From contig JBBDSJ010000070.1 of the NCBI GenBank assembly GCA_040905025.1, forward strand, positions 1 to 36,443: a stretch of 36,443 nt of DNA. Reading direction: 5' to 3'. The stretch comes from JBBDSJ01 sp040905025. Its GTDB lineage: Bacteria; Pseudomonadota; Gammaproteobacteria; Methylohalomonadales; Methylohalomonadaceae. The notes beneath the pieces are model-generated. The model worked only from the letters and a program-made list of their open reading frames with translations. It searched no databases and was not told the origin of the DNA. Made by a program: the position numbers and the translations under genes. Positions within the stretch are counted from its first letter, which is position 1; the number at the start of each line of letters is the position of its first letter. Below are positions 4,937 through 13,064 of the stretch, in pieces.

Positions 4937-5458
4937 TTATTTCCCCGCCAACGCCGCAATCATATTCCGGTTAAAGTCGGGCAAGTCCGACGGTACGCGG
5001 CTGGAGATCAGATTACCGTCGCGCACGCAGGCTTCATCCAGCCATTCGGCGCCGGCGTTGATCATGTCGTCCTTGATTGAAGCGAATGACGTGCAGCGTT
5101 TGCCTTTAACGATACCCGCTGAAATTGCGACCCAGCCGGCGTGACAGATAAATCCGACGACGCCGTTTTGTTCAAACACCGTTTTCACGAAATCGGTTAA
5201 CGGTTTGTGCCGACGCATCGCATCCGGCGCATAGCCGCCGGGGATGACTACGCCGGCGAACTCGGCCGGTTGCGCATCGTCAACGGCCATGTCCGGTTTG
5301 ACTTCCAGGCCATAGCGGGTGCTGTAGCTGGCCTTGCCGGTGCCGAGTATCAGCACTTCGGCGCCTTCTTCCTTGAGCCGGTAATACGGCACCCAGAGTT
5401 CGCGTGGTTCGTAGTTGTCTTCCGCCAGAATGGCGATTTTTTTGCCTGCAAGCTGCAT
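4937..5458 (-). CDS. DJ-1/PfpI-family protein (intact copy)
   Basis: A 173-residue member of the DJ-1/PfpI superfamily, whose members include proteases, glyoxalase/deglycase-like enzymes and stress proteins. The nucleophile elbow is FICHAGW with Cys105 and His106. The N-terminal AEDNYEPRE holds the candidate partner Glu, and VVIPGGYAPD is the usual turn. GGAGG lies 7 nt before the ATG. It is convergent with the TA modules and divergent from ruvB. Its last 36-50 codons recur three times further left, between the TA modules. The substrate cannot be inferred. Confidence 0.9.
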   Translation of the reverse strand: MQLAGKKIAILAEDNYEPRELWVPYYRLKEEGAEVLILGTGKASYSTRYGLEVKPDMAVDDAQPAEFAGVVIPGGYAPDAMRRHKPLTDFVKTVFEQNGVVGFICHAGWVAISAGIVKGKRCTSFASIKDDMINAGAEWLDEACVRDGNLISSRVPSDLPDFNRNMIAALAGK

Positions 5459-5514
5459 AAGCTGTCCTCCACTGCACTAAAGTTACCCGATCAGAATCTG
5501 ACCGGATCATAATC

Positions 5515-5550
5515 TACGTAATTATTTACGTAATTACTTACGTAATTTCT
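5515..5550. repeat. Three tandem 12-bp repeats with TACGTA cores
   Basis: TACGTAATTATT (5515-5526), TACGTAATTACT (5527-5538) and TACGTAATTTCT (5539-5550). Each starts with the palindrome TACGTA. They sit between the divergent pfpI and ruvB genes, upstream of both, and directly abut the palindrome at 5547-5560. They may be binding sites for a regulator of one or both genes. Confidence 0.6.
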
Positions 5551-5577
5551 GGCGCCAGAAAGTTCCGGCGGCGCCAG
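5547..5577. promoter_or_regulatory. 14-bp palindrome with a partial repeat
   Basis: TTCTGGCGCCAGAA (5547-5560) is a perfect palindrome, and GGCGCCAG recurs at 5570-5577. It adjoins the TACGTA repeats in the pfpI-ruvB intergenic region. Function is unknown; an operator is inferred. Confidence 0.4.
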
Positions 5578-5732
5578 TGTCACGAAAAGTCGTGGCAAGC
5601 CGTGACCAGCCGCACAAAATACCCCTGACTGCACATGATTTTGTCACGTATTTAGGATTTAATAGCATGAACGCAAATATCATGCTCGTGCAACCCGCAA
5701 ACCTTGCGGCTAAGGTACAATACGCATCCATA

Positions 5733-6785
5733 ATGGCTGAACCCAACCCGACCACGCCTAATCCAATAATAGCGCCCGAAACGAGCGGTGACGACTACGC
5801 CGCCGACCGGGCGCTGCGGCCGAAGCGGCTGGCCGACTATCTGGGCCAGCCGGCTGTGCACGAGCAGATGTCCATATTCATCGACGCTGCCCGCCAGCGC
5901 CGCGAAGCCCTCGATCACGTACTCATTTTTGGCCCGCCCGGGCTCGGCAAAACGACCCTCGCCCACATTATTGCCAATGAACTCGGCGTCAACCTGCGCC
6001 AGACCTCCGGCCCGGTGCTGGAACGGCCCGGCGATCTGGCCGCGTTGCTGACCAATCTCGAACCGAATGATGTGCTGTTCATTGATGAGATGCACCGGCT
6101 CAGCCCGGTGGTCGAGGAAGTGCTGTATCCGGCGATGGAGGACTACCAGATCGACATCATGATCGGCGAAGGCCCGGCGGCGCGCGCGATCAAGCTGGAT
6201 GTGCCGCCGTTTACGCTGGTCGGCGCCACCACCCGCGCCGGTTTGCTGACCTCGCCGCTGCGCGATCGCTTCGGCATTGTGCAGCGGCTCGAGTTTTACG
6301 GCATGGACGATCTGGCGCATATCGTGCGCCGCTCGGCCAAGCTGTTGTCGGCAACAGTCGATGCAGCCGGTGCCGATGAGATTGCCCGGCGTTCACGCGG
6401 CACCCCGCGCATCGCCAACCGGCTACTGCGGCGGGTGCGCGATTTCGCCCAGGTGCGGGCCGGCGGCAAGGTTGATGCCGAAGTCGCCGAACGCGCGCTG
6501 GATATGCTGAATGTCGATGCGCACGGCTTTGATGCGATGGATCGCAAACTATTGCTGGCGATCATGCAGAAATTTGATGGCGGCCCGGTCGGCGTCGACA
6601 GTCTGGCGGCGGCCATCGGCGAGGAACGCGACACAATTGAAGATGTGCTCGAGCCGTTTCTGATCCAGCAGGGTTTCATGATGCGGACGTCGCGCGGCCG
6701 CATGGCAACGCGCACGGCCTGGCAGCATTTCGGCCTGCAACCACCCGACCCGGCGCCCGGTGTACCGGATCTGTTCGATGATTGA
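5733..6785 (+). CDS. ruvB: Holliday junction branch-migration ATPase RuvB
   Basis: A 350-residue AAA+ motor that, with RuvA, drives branch migration of Holliday junctions. Walker A is GPPGLGKTT (67-75) and Walker B LFIDEMHRLS (DEMH at 118-121). The GATTRAGLLTSPLRDRFG sensor/arginine-finger segment and the C-terminal winged helix with RTSRGR follow. The open frame extends to 5577, but ATG 5733 gives the family's normal length. TACAAT at 5716-5721 could be a -10. ruvC and ruvA, usually directly upstream, are absent; pfpI lies there instead. It begins the Tol operon, with 6 nt to ybgC. Confidence 0.97.
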   Translation: MAEPNPTTPNPIIAPETSGDDYAADRALRPKRLADYLGQPAVHEQMSIFIDAARQRREALDHVLIFGPPGLGKTTLAHIIANELGVNLRQTSGPVLERPGDLAALLTNLEPNDVLFIDEMHRLSPVVEEVLYPAMEDYQIDIMIGEGPAARAIKLDVPPFTLVGATTRAGLLTSPLRDRFGIVQRLEFYGMDDLAHIVRRSAKLLSATVDAAGADEIARRSRGTPRIANRLLRRVRDFAQVRAGGKVDAEVAERALDMLNVDAHGFDAMDRKLLLAIMQKFDGGPVGVDSLAAAIGEERDTIEDVLEPFLIQQGFMMRTSRGRMATRTAWQHFGLQPPDPAPGVPDLFDD

Positions 6786-6791
6786 GCCTGC

Positions 6792-7217
6792 ATGACAGCA
6801 AATGAATTTAGCTTCAGCGTCAGAGTCTATTATGAAGACACCGATGCCGGCGGCGTTGTTTACCACAGCAACTATCTGCGCTTCATGGAACGCGCACGTA
6901 CGGAGTGGTTACGCGCTCTGGGCTGTGAGCAGGATGTACTGATGCGTGAACAGGGTTTGGTATTTGCCGTAAGGCAGGTCAATATCGACTATCTGAAACC
7001 GGCGCGACTGAATGAATTGCTCGATGTCAACGTTGAGCTGCTGCAACAAAAGCGGGCCAGCGCACGGTTTCGGCAAAGCATACACAACAGCGCCGGCGAT
7101 CTGCTTTGTGAAGCCAGCGTGGTTATCGTCTGCGTGAACGCAACCGAACTGAAACCCTGCGCCATCCCCGCCGGTTTGTTTTCAACATCAACACACCCAG
7201 AAACAACATCATGTTAA
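6792..7217 (+). CDS. ybgC: Tol-Pal-associated acyl-CoA thioesterase YbgC
   Basis: A 141-residue hot-dog-fold thioesterase of the 4-hydroxybenzoyl-CoA type, usually the first gene of the tol-pal cluster. The signature YYEDTDAGGVVYHSNY contains the catalytic Asp, and LRFMERARTEWLR follows as expected. The C-terminus is slightly extended. It lies between ruvB and tolQ, the order common in gammaproteobacteria. A link to phospholipid metabolism is known for the family and not shown by this sequence. Confidence 0.94.
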   Translation: MTANEFSFSVRVYYEDTDAGGVVYHSNYLRFMERARTEWLRALGCEQDVLMREQGLVFAVRQVNIDYLKPARLNELLDVNVELLQQKRASARFRQSIHNSAGDLLCEASVVIVCVNATELKPCAIPAGLFSTSTHPETTSC

Positions 7218-7232
7218 TTACCGGAGCAACTC

Positions 7233-7910
7233 ATGTCGGCTGATATGTCACTTACCCATCTCATCCTGGAAGCCAGTCTGGTTGTTCAGTTGGTGATGTT
7301 GATGCTGGTTCTTGCATCGATCGTGTCGTGGTCGATGATTTTCAGTAAACGTATTGCCCTGCGGCGCGCGCGCAGCGAGGCGGACAAGTTTGAAGACCGG
7401 TTCTGGTCGGCCGAGGACTTGAGTCCGCTGTATCAGCGCGTCAGCAGCAGCCGGCACAAGTCCACCGGCATGGAAAAGATTTTTGAATCCGGTTTCAAGG
7501 AATTCGCCAAACTGCGCAAACAGGAAGGCATGACCGCCGACAGCGTGCTCGAGGGCGCGCAGCGGACGATGCGCGTATCGCTGAGCCGCGAAACTGACTA
7601 TCTCGAAACCAACTTGTCGTTTCTGGCGACGGTGGGCTCGACCAGCCCGTATGTCGGCCTGTTTGGCACGGTCTGGGGCATCATGAACAGCTTCCGTGCC
7701 CTCGGCCAGGTCCAGCAGGCGACGATTTCAATGGTGGCGCCCGGCATTGCTGAAGCCCTGATTGCTACAGCAATGGGTTTGTTCGCCGCCATTCCGGCGG
7801 TGATTGCCTTTAATCGTTATTCCAATGAAGTCGAACGGCTGCTGAACCGCTATGAAACCTTTGTTGATGAGTTTTCATCCATTCTGCACCGTTATGCGCA
7901 TCAGAAATAA
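7233..7910 (+). CDS. tolQ: Tol-Pal motor subunit TolQ
   Basis: A 225-residue inner-membrane proton-channel subunit of the MotA/TolQ/ExbB family. It has an N-terminal membrane segment (about 15-35), a cytoplasmic domain, and two further membrane segments in the C-terminal half, where TVGSTSPYVGLFGTVWGIM and IAEALIATAMGLFAAIPAV are hallmarks. Together with TolR it energises TolA for outer-membrane constriction during division. GGAG precedes ATG 7233 at good distance. Confidence 0.97.
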   Translation: MSADMSLTHLILEASLVVQLVMLMLVLASIVSWSMIFSKRIALRRARSEADKFEDRFWSAEDLSPLYQRVSSSRHKSTGMEKIFESGFKEFAKLRKQEGMTADSVLEGAQRTMRVSLSRETDYLETNLSFLATVGSTSPYVGLFGTVWGIMNSFRALGQVQQATISMVAPGIAEALIATAMGLFAAIPAVIAFNRYSNEVERLLNRYETFVDEFSSILHRYAHQK

Positions 7911-7934
7911 TTTGTTGTTACCGGAAAGTCTGTC

Positions 7935-8366
7935 ATGAACCGTCGGCACAAACGCAAGAAACTGATGTCCGAGATCAACGTCGTACCGTATATCGATGTG
8001 ATGCTGGTATTGCTGATCATTTTCATGATTACCACACCGCTGCTGAATCAGGGCGTGAATGTCGAGCTGCCGAAGATCTCGTCCAAGCCGGTGAATCCGG
8101 ACCAGGCCGATCCCATTCGTGTCGATGTCGACCGTGACGGACACCTGCATTATGACGGCGAAACCATCACGCCTGATGATTTGCAGCAACGCATCAGCGT
8201 CATCGTCAATGCAAATCCGGAAGTGAAAGTCTACGTTGGTGGCGACAAGGACGTGGCCTATGGCCAGGTGATCGCGGCCATGGTGTTGTTGCAGGAAGCT
8301 GGCGTACCGAGTGTCGGTTTGCTGACCGAGCCGCCGGAAAACGCTAATCCGGCTAGCGCTAACTAA
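7935..8366 (+). CDS. tolR: Tol-Pal motor subunit TolR
   Basis: A 143-residue ExbD/TolR protein: short cytoplasmic start, one membrane helix (NVVPYIDVMLVLLIIFMITT) with the conserved Asp that takes part in proton transfer, and a periplasmic domain. It follows tolQ by 24 nt with GGAAAG before the ATG. It forms the proton-driven stator with TolQ. Confidence 0.97.
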   Translation: MNRRHKRKKLMSEINVVPYIDVMLVLLIIFMITTPLLNQGVNVELPKISSKPVNPDQADPIRVDVDRDGHLHYDGETITPDDLQQRISVIVNANPEVKVYVGGDKDVAYGQVIAAMVLLQEAGVPSVGLLTEPPENANPASAN

Positions 8367-8372
8367 TTACTC

Positions 8373-9338
8373 ATGCGCACTAACTGGTGGACGACAACCC
8401 GTGCGGTTTTTCTCGCGTTGCTGTTGCATGTGGTGATCGGCTTTCTGCTGTTATACAGCTTTGATTTTGCCGCAAAGCCTATCGCCCAACCGGCCGGCGA
8501 TGAGCCGATCATCGAAGCCACCGCCATTGACAGTAGCGTGCTCGATCAACGTGAAGACGAGCGCCGGCTGGAAGAACAGGAACGGCTGGCAGCCGAGCAA
8601 CAGCGGCAACAGGAGCGTGAACGCGCCGAACGTGAAGCCGCGCAGGCACGCCAGCAACGCGAAGCCGAAGAGCGCCGGCTGGAAGATTTGAAAAAGCAGC
8701 AGGCGGCTGAAGCCGAGCGCCAACAGCAGGAAGAAGCCGAGGCCCTGCGACTGAAGAAGGAACAGGAAAAGCAGAAGGAACTGGAGCAACAAAAGCAGCG
8801 CGAAGCTGAAGAACAGAAGCGCAAGGAAGAAGCAGCGCAGAAAGAGGCAGAGGCACGCAAACAGCGTGAGGCCGAGGAAGCCGAACGCAAACGCCAGGAA
8901 GAGGCAGAACGTAAACGCCAGGAGGCCGAGGAGCAAAAGCGCAAGGAAGAAGAGGCACGCAAACAACGTGAGGCGGCCGAGCAGGCGGCACGCGAACAGG
9001 CATTACAGGAACAACTGGCTGCCGAAGCAGACGCACGCCGCAGCGCCGAAGAACAGGATTTACTCAAGCGTTTGCAAGCGGCAATTTACGGTCGCATCGT
9101 CAGGAATTTTAACAAGCAGGGCCTGCCGTCCGGACTGGAATGCTCGTTTACCGTCAGGCTGGCTCCGGATGGCAGCCTGATCGACGTTGCCATTACCCGC
9201 TCCAGCGGCAATGAGCTGTTTGATCAACGGGCGCTGGTCGCGGTGCGCAAGTCTTCGCCACTGCCCGTGCCCGAAGACAAGGAATTTTTTGAACGCAATT
9301 TCCGACAATTTACCATTACATTCAGACCGCAAGGTTAG
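8373..9338 (+). CDS. tolA: Tol-Pal bridging protein TolA
   Basis: A 321-residue protein with an N-terminal membrane anchor (about 11-31). A long periplasmic helix of Glu/Arg/Lys/Gln/Ala repeats follows (about 60-225, with recurring REAEE, KRQEEAE and QRQ units), and then a compact C-terminal domain (about 230-321) that contacts Pal and TolB. The low-complexity helix gives long spurious open frames on the other strand. It starts 6 nt after tolR. Confidence 0.95.
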   Translation: MRTNWWTTTRAVFLALLLHVVIGFLLLYSFDFAAKPIAQPAGDEPIIEATAIDSSVLDQREDERRLEEQERLAAEQQRQQERERAEREAAQARQQREAEERRLEDLKKQQAAEAERQQQEEAEALRLKKEQEKQKELEQQKQREAEEQKRKEEAAQKEAEARKQREAEEAERKRQEEAERKRQEAEEQKRKEEEARKQREAAEQAAREQALQEQLAAEADARRSAEEQDLLKRLQAAIYGRIVRNFNKQGLPSGLECSFTVRLAPDGSLIDVAITRSSGNELFDQRALVAVRKSSPLPVPEDKEFFERNFRQFTITFRPQG

Positions 9339-9346
9339 GTGTTGTT

Positions 9347-10645
9347 ATGAAACCAGATAAGTTACTCGTATCGTTATTCATGCTTGTTATAAGCATCACC
9401 ATGCCATTATCAGCACAAGCATTCGAAATTGTTATTGATAAAGGGATTGAAAACGCACTGCCGATTGCGGTTGTATCATTCGCCTATTCGCAGGCGGATA
9501 TGCCGCCGGTCGATGTCGCGGGAATTATTCGCCAGGATCTGGGCCGCAGTGGCCGCTTTGAAGCGATTGACGAAAACGGCATGCCGTCGAAGCCAACCAG
9601 TTTTCAGCAAGTCAATTTTGCCGACTGGCGCCGCATCGGCATGGAGAGCCTGGTCATCGGTTCGGTCAACCTGCAAAATAACGGCACCTATGATGTCAGT
9701 TTCCGCCTGATTGATATCTATCGTGGTGCACAGATCACCGGCTACAGCATTACGACACGCAAGGAACAGTTGCGTTATACCGCGCATCAAATCGCCGATA
9801 TTATTTATGAAAAGCTGACCGGTATGCGCGGCGCTTTCGCAACCCGCATTGCCTACGTGACTGTTGACAAGTCCGGTGACAAACGCCGCCACCGGCTCGA
9901 GATCGCCGATGCCGATGGTTATGGCTCACAGGTCTTGCTGGAATCACCGGAGCCGTTGATGTCGCCGCGCTGGTCCGCCGATGGCCGGCGTATCGCGTAT
10001 GTTTCATTTGAAGGCAAGAATTCGTCGATCTATATCCAGGATGTTTATACCGGCCAACGCCGTGAAGTGTCGAAACATACCGGCATTAACAGCGCACCGG
10101 CCTGGTCACCGGATGGCAAACGTCTGGCGCTGACATTATCGAAAGATGGCAATCCGGAAATCTATTTGCTCCACATCGACAACAATTTGTTTCAGCGCGT
10201 CACGAATAACCCGGCCATTGATACTGAGCCGGTCTGGGCACCGGACGGCAAATCGCTGTACTTCACATCGGACCGCGGTGGCAGTCCGCAAATTTACACA
10301 ACCGGCATTGATGGCGGCAATGTTGAACGGGTGACTTATGAGGGCAAATACAATGCCCGGGCCAGCGTGTCTCCTGACGGCACCAAACTGGCCATGGTAC
10401 GCGGTGGCGGCGGTTACCGCATTGCAGTCAAGGATATGGATACCGGTAACGAACGAATTCTGACCGATGGCCAGCTGGACGAATCACCCAGCTTTGCACC
10501 GAATGGCAGCATGATTATTTATGCCACCAGCACGGCCGGCGGCGGTGAGCTGGCAGCCGTTTCGGTGGACGGTCAGGTGCGCCAACGGCTCGGAGTCCGC
10601 CGCAAAGCCGTGCAGGAACCGGACTGGGGTCCGTTTCAGGATTAA
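9347..10645 (+). CDS. tolB: Tol-Pal periplasmic protein TolB
   Basis: A 432-residue secreted protein. A signal peptide ends SAQA before FEIVIDKG. An N-terminal alpha/beta domain and a six-bladed propeller of PD40 repeats follow: SPRWSADGRRIAY, APAWSPDGKRLAL, EPVWAPDGKSLYF, SVSPDGTKLAM and SPSFAPNGSMIIY. It binds Pal and is released by TolA. It starts 8 nt after the tolA stop and ends the tightly spaced run; 207 nt separate it from pal. Confidence 0.97.
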   Translation: MKPDKLLVSLFMLVISITMPLSAQAFEIVIDKGIENALPIAVVSFAYSQADMPPVDVAGIIRQDLGRSGRFEAIDENGMPSKPTSFQQVNFADWRRIGMESLVIGSVNLQNNGTYDVSFRLIDIYRGAQITGYSITTRKEQLRYTAHQIADIIYEKLTGMRGAFATRIAYVTVDKSGDKRRHRLEIADADGYGSQVLLESPEPLMSPRWSADGRRIAYVSFEGKNSSIYIQDVYTGQRREVSKHTGINSAPAWSPDGKRLALTLSKDGNPEIYLLHIDNNLFQRVTNNPAIDTEPVWAPDGKSLYFTSDRGGSPQIYTTGIDGGNVERVTYEGKYNARASVSPDGTKLAMVRGGGGYRIAVKDMDTGNERILTDGQLDESPSFAPNGSMIIYATSTAGGGELAAVSVDGQVRQRLGVRRKAVQEPDWGPFQD

Positions 10646-10852
10646 TCGAAACTGCGATGTTCAGCACAGCGTTATGTTCTACCGGCAGTGTCAGAGTGCT
10701 ATGCTGTATGTTGCAAAGCAGCGAACGGCTATAATGCGCGGCTGATAACCAGACCATGTGTTTCGTGCCAATCAGGATTACAGTAAACCGGTGGGCAGCA
10801 AGCCTGCCGGCAAATGAATATTACCCTTACACCTCTTCAGGAGAATAGCATC
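10646..10852 (+). promoter_or_regulatory. tolB-pal intergenic region with a candidate pal promoter
   Basis: A perfect -10 TATAAT stands at 10730-10735. The -35 is weak: TATGTT at 10707-10712 gives a 17-nt spacer. A pal promoter here would let the abundant lipoprotein be made independently of tolQRAB. No strong terminator was seen after tolB. Confidence 0.45.
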
Positions 10853-11386
10853 ATGAAAGCATTGCAGTTCCGGCATTGGGTTGTCTTATTGGCATTGATT
10901 TTCGTCGGTGCCTGCAGTTCTACCGACGTCAAGGATGAGGGCTCAGCCAGCGTTGAAGACGGCACCTTGTCAGACGAGGATGCTGATGGCGCCCGCGCCA
11001 GTGGCGCCGGTAGCGACGGCAGTTTCAGCGGCAGTCCACTTGATGATCCGGCCAGTCCGTTGTCCCAGCGCAGCATTTATTTTGACTACGACAGCAGTGA
11101 TATCCCGTCGCAGTATCGTCCTATCATTGAAGCCCATGCCGGCTATCTCGGTGACAACCCGAACCGGATTGTGACACTTGAAGGCAACACTGATGAACGC
11201 GGTTCACGTGAATACAACCTGGCACTGGGCGAACGCCGGGCCGAGTCCGTGAAACGACAGATGGTTTTGCTGGGCGCTTCAGCCGGCCAGATCCGGGTTG
11301 TCAGTTATGGTGAGGAACGACCGATTGCCGATGGCCATAACGAAGAAGCCTGGCGTCTGAACCGCCGCGTCGACATCGTCTATTAA
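10853..11386 (+). CDS. pal: Peptidoglycan-associated lipoprotein Pal
   Basis: A 177-residue outer-membrane lipoprotein. The signal peptide ends in the lipobox VGAC (Cys21) followed by Ser, fitting outer-membrane sorting. A Gly/Ser/Asp-rich linker comes next, then an OmpA-like peptidoglycan-binding domain (about 70-177) with IYFDYDSSDI, GNTDERGSREYNLALGERRA and NRRVDIVY. ATG 10853 has GGAG at good spacing, so an earlier in-frame ATG at 10814 is not used. Confidence 0.97.
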   Translation: MKALQFRHWVVLLALIFVGACSSTDVKDEGSASVEDGTLSDEDADGARASGAGSDGSFSGSPLDDPASPLSQRSIYFDYDSSDIPSQYRPIIEAHAGYLGDNPNRIVTLEGNTDERGSREYNLALGERRAESVKRQMVLLGASAGQIRVVSYGEERPIADGHNEEAWRLNRRVDIVY

Positions 11387-11434
11387 CACTCTGACTGATT
11401 GGGTCAGCAGTACAAATTGTGTCGAAAGATTATC

Positions 11435-12331
11435 GTGACTTTTATTAAAGCAAACTATCTGTTGCCGGCACTGCTTGTGTTGCCGGTTTGTGTGCAGGCC
11501 GGCCCGCCTGTTGTTGAAGCCGCTGATGGCAACGTCAGCCAACGGCTGCAACGACTGGAACGGTTGATGGACAATCAGGGACTGCTGGATCTGTACAGTC
11601 AGATCCAGCAGCTTCAGGATCAGGTACAAAAGCTGAGCGGTCAGCTCGAAGTCCAGCGGCATAAACTCGAGCAACTTGAGCAACAACAACAGGCATTGCT
11701 TGAGTCCAGCCGTGAATCGGCAACGGTCACCGATAATACATTTACCGATGGCAGTTATGATACCGGCATAAGTGAAGGTGCCGTTGACGGCCTTGATGCG
11801 GATACGGTAGAAATGCAGACAAACGGGTCAAGCGTAGCAATACTGCCTGACAGTGCTGATCCGGATACTGCAGCAGTCAATCGGCAAATCGATAACGCCC
11901 GTGTTGATGAAGTCATCACTCCGCCGGGTGGTCAGGGTGATCCCGAGCTTGAACAGCAAACCTACGAAGCCGCATTCAATCTGTTGAAACAGGCACGCTA
12001 CGCCGAGGCTGCCAACGCTCTCCAGAATTTCCGTCGTGATTATCCAGACAGCAGTCTGTCTGCCAATGCCCAGTACTGGCTGGGTGAAGCTTATTACGTC
12101 CAGCGTGATTTTGAGCGCGCGATTGTCGCGTATGAAGAAATCCCTGAAAAATTCAGTAGAAATGCGAAAGTGCCGGATGCGTTGCTCAAGATTGGTTTCA
12201 GTTATCATGAACTGGGTGATGTAAATTCAGCCCGTACAACATTACAAAACCTGCGCCAGAACTTCCCGGACAGCACCGCCGCCCGCCTGGCTGAAGATCG
12301 CTTGCAGCGCCTGCAAAGTGCAGGTGGCTAG
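11435..12331 (+). CDS. cpoB: Cell division coordinator CpoB (YbgF)
   Basis: About 298 residues. A signal peptide (core NYLLPALLVLPVCVQA) leads to a short coiled coil (RLQRLERLMDNQG then QIQQLQDQVQKLSGQLE). A variable acidic linker and C-terminal TPR repeats follow (YEAAFNLLKQARYAEAANAL; AQYWLGEAYYVQRDF; LLKIGFSYHELGD). CpoB links Tol-Pal to the peptidoglycan synthase PBP1B. The start is uncertain: GTG 11435 gives a compact signal peptide, TTG 11417 and TTG 11399 are in frame, and there is no ATG. Confidence 0.93.
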   Translation: MTFIKANYLLPALLVLPVCVQAGPPVVEAADGNVSQRLQRLERLMDNQGLLDLYSQIQQLQDQVQKLSGQLEVQRHKLEQLEQQQQALLESSRESATVTDNTFTDGSYDTGISEGAVDGLDADTVEMQTNGSSVAILPDSADPDTAAVNRQIDNARVDEVITPPGGQGDPELEQQTYEAAFNLLKQARYAEAANALQNFRRDYPDSSLSANAQYWLGEAYYVQRDFERAIVAYEEIPEKFSRNAKVPDALLKIGFSYHELGDVNSARTTLQNLRQNFPDSTAARLAEDRLQRLQSAGG

Positions 12332-12380
12332 GGCCAGGCAATTGCTGCTGCCGCAAATGCGAATCGATTGATAACTGACA

Positions 12381-13064
12381 ATGGCCAGTGTCACAGCCAT
12401 GCAGGCCGCTCCGACAGACATTGCGACGGCGGAACTGCGCATATCCGAAATATTCTTTTCAATACAGGGTGAAAGCAGCAAGACCGGCCTGCCCACCGTT
12501 TTTATCCGCCTGACCGGCTGCCCGTTGCGTTGTCATTACTGTGATACTGCTTATGCCTTTCATGGCGGTCATAAACTGACCCTGGCTGCCGTGCTCGATC
12601 AGGTTCGTTCCTGGAACACCGCGCATGTAACCGTAACCGGCGGCGAGCCGTTGGCGCAGAAAAACTGTTTGCCACTGTTAACTGCATTGTGTAATGCCGG
12701 TTATGCGGTTTCACTTGAAACCAGCGGCGCAATAGACACCCGCGCAGTCGATGCAAGAGTCATGAAGATACTGGATCTGAAAACACCCGGCTCCGGTGAA
12801 GTCGACAGGAATTTTTATCCCAATCTTGCTGCACTGACACCACAGGATCAGATCAAGTTTGTGATTTGTGACCGTGCAGATTATGACTGGGCCTGCAAAC
12901 AATTGAATGAGCATGATCTGTTGCAACATCAGGTGCTGTTTTCACCGAGCCACGATCAATTGCCGGCACTGATACTGGCCGAGTGGATTCTTGCAGATCA
13001 GTTGCCAGTCAGACTGCAGGTGCAATTGCATAAATATCTGTGGGGAGATCAAGCTGGCCACTAG
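12381..13064 (+). CDS. queE: 7-carboxy-7-deazaguanine synthase QueE
   Basis: A 227-residue radical-SAM enzyme that forms the 7-deazaguanine ring of queuosine precursors from carboxy-tetrahydropterin. The iron-sulfur motif CPLRCHYC, the preceding EIFFSIQGES and VTVTGGEPL are all present. It lies 49 nt after cpoB and its end overlaps queC. ATG 12399 is an alternative start, six codons in. queD is not in the window. Confidence 0.95.
   Translation: MASVTAMQAAPTDIATAELRISEIFFSIQGESSKTGLPTVFIRLTGCPLRCHYCDTAYAFHGGHKLTLAAVLDQVRSWNTAHVTVTGGEPLAQKNCLPLLTALCNAGYAVSLETSGAIDTRAVDARVMKILDLKTPGSGEVDRNFYPNLAALTPQDQIKFVICDRADYDWACKQLNEHDLLQHQVLFSPSHDQLPALILAEWILADQLPVRLQVQLHKYLWGDQAGH

Noticed and set aside
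5577..5732. 52-codon N-terminal extension of RuvB
   Set aside because: The open frame continues upstream, but the residues are not RuvB-like and ATG 5733 gives the normal family length.
5652..6320. 222-codon minus-strand frame opposite ruvB
   Set aside because: Shadow of the GC-rich ruvB reading frame; the composition is implausible (Arg/Gln/Ala-rich) and there is no known motif.
8451..9067. Long minus-strand open frames (up to 175 codons) opposite tolA
   Set aside because: They arise from the low-complexity Glu/Gln/Ala/Arg helix of TolA and encode Leu/Phe-, Pro/Val- or Ser/Cys-rich repeats without a ribosome binding site.
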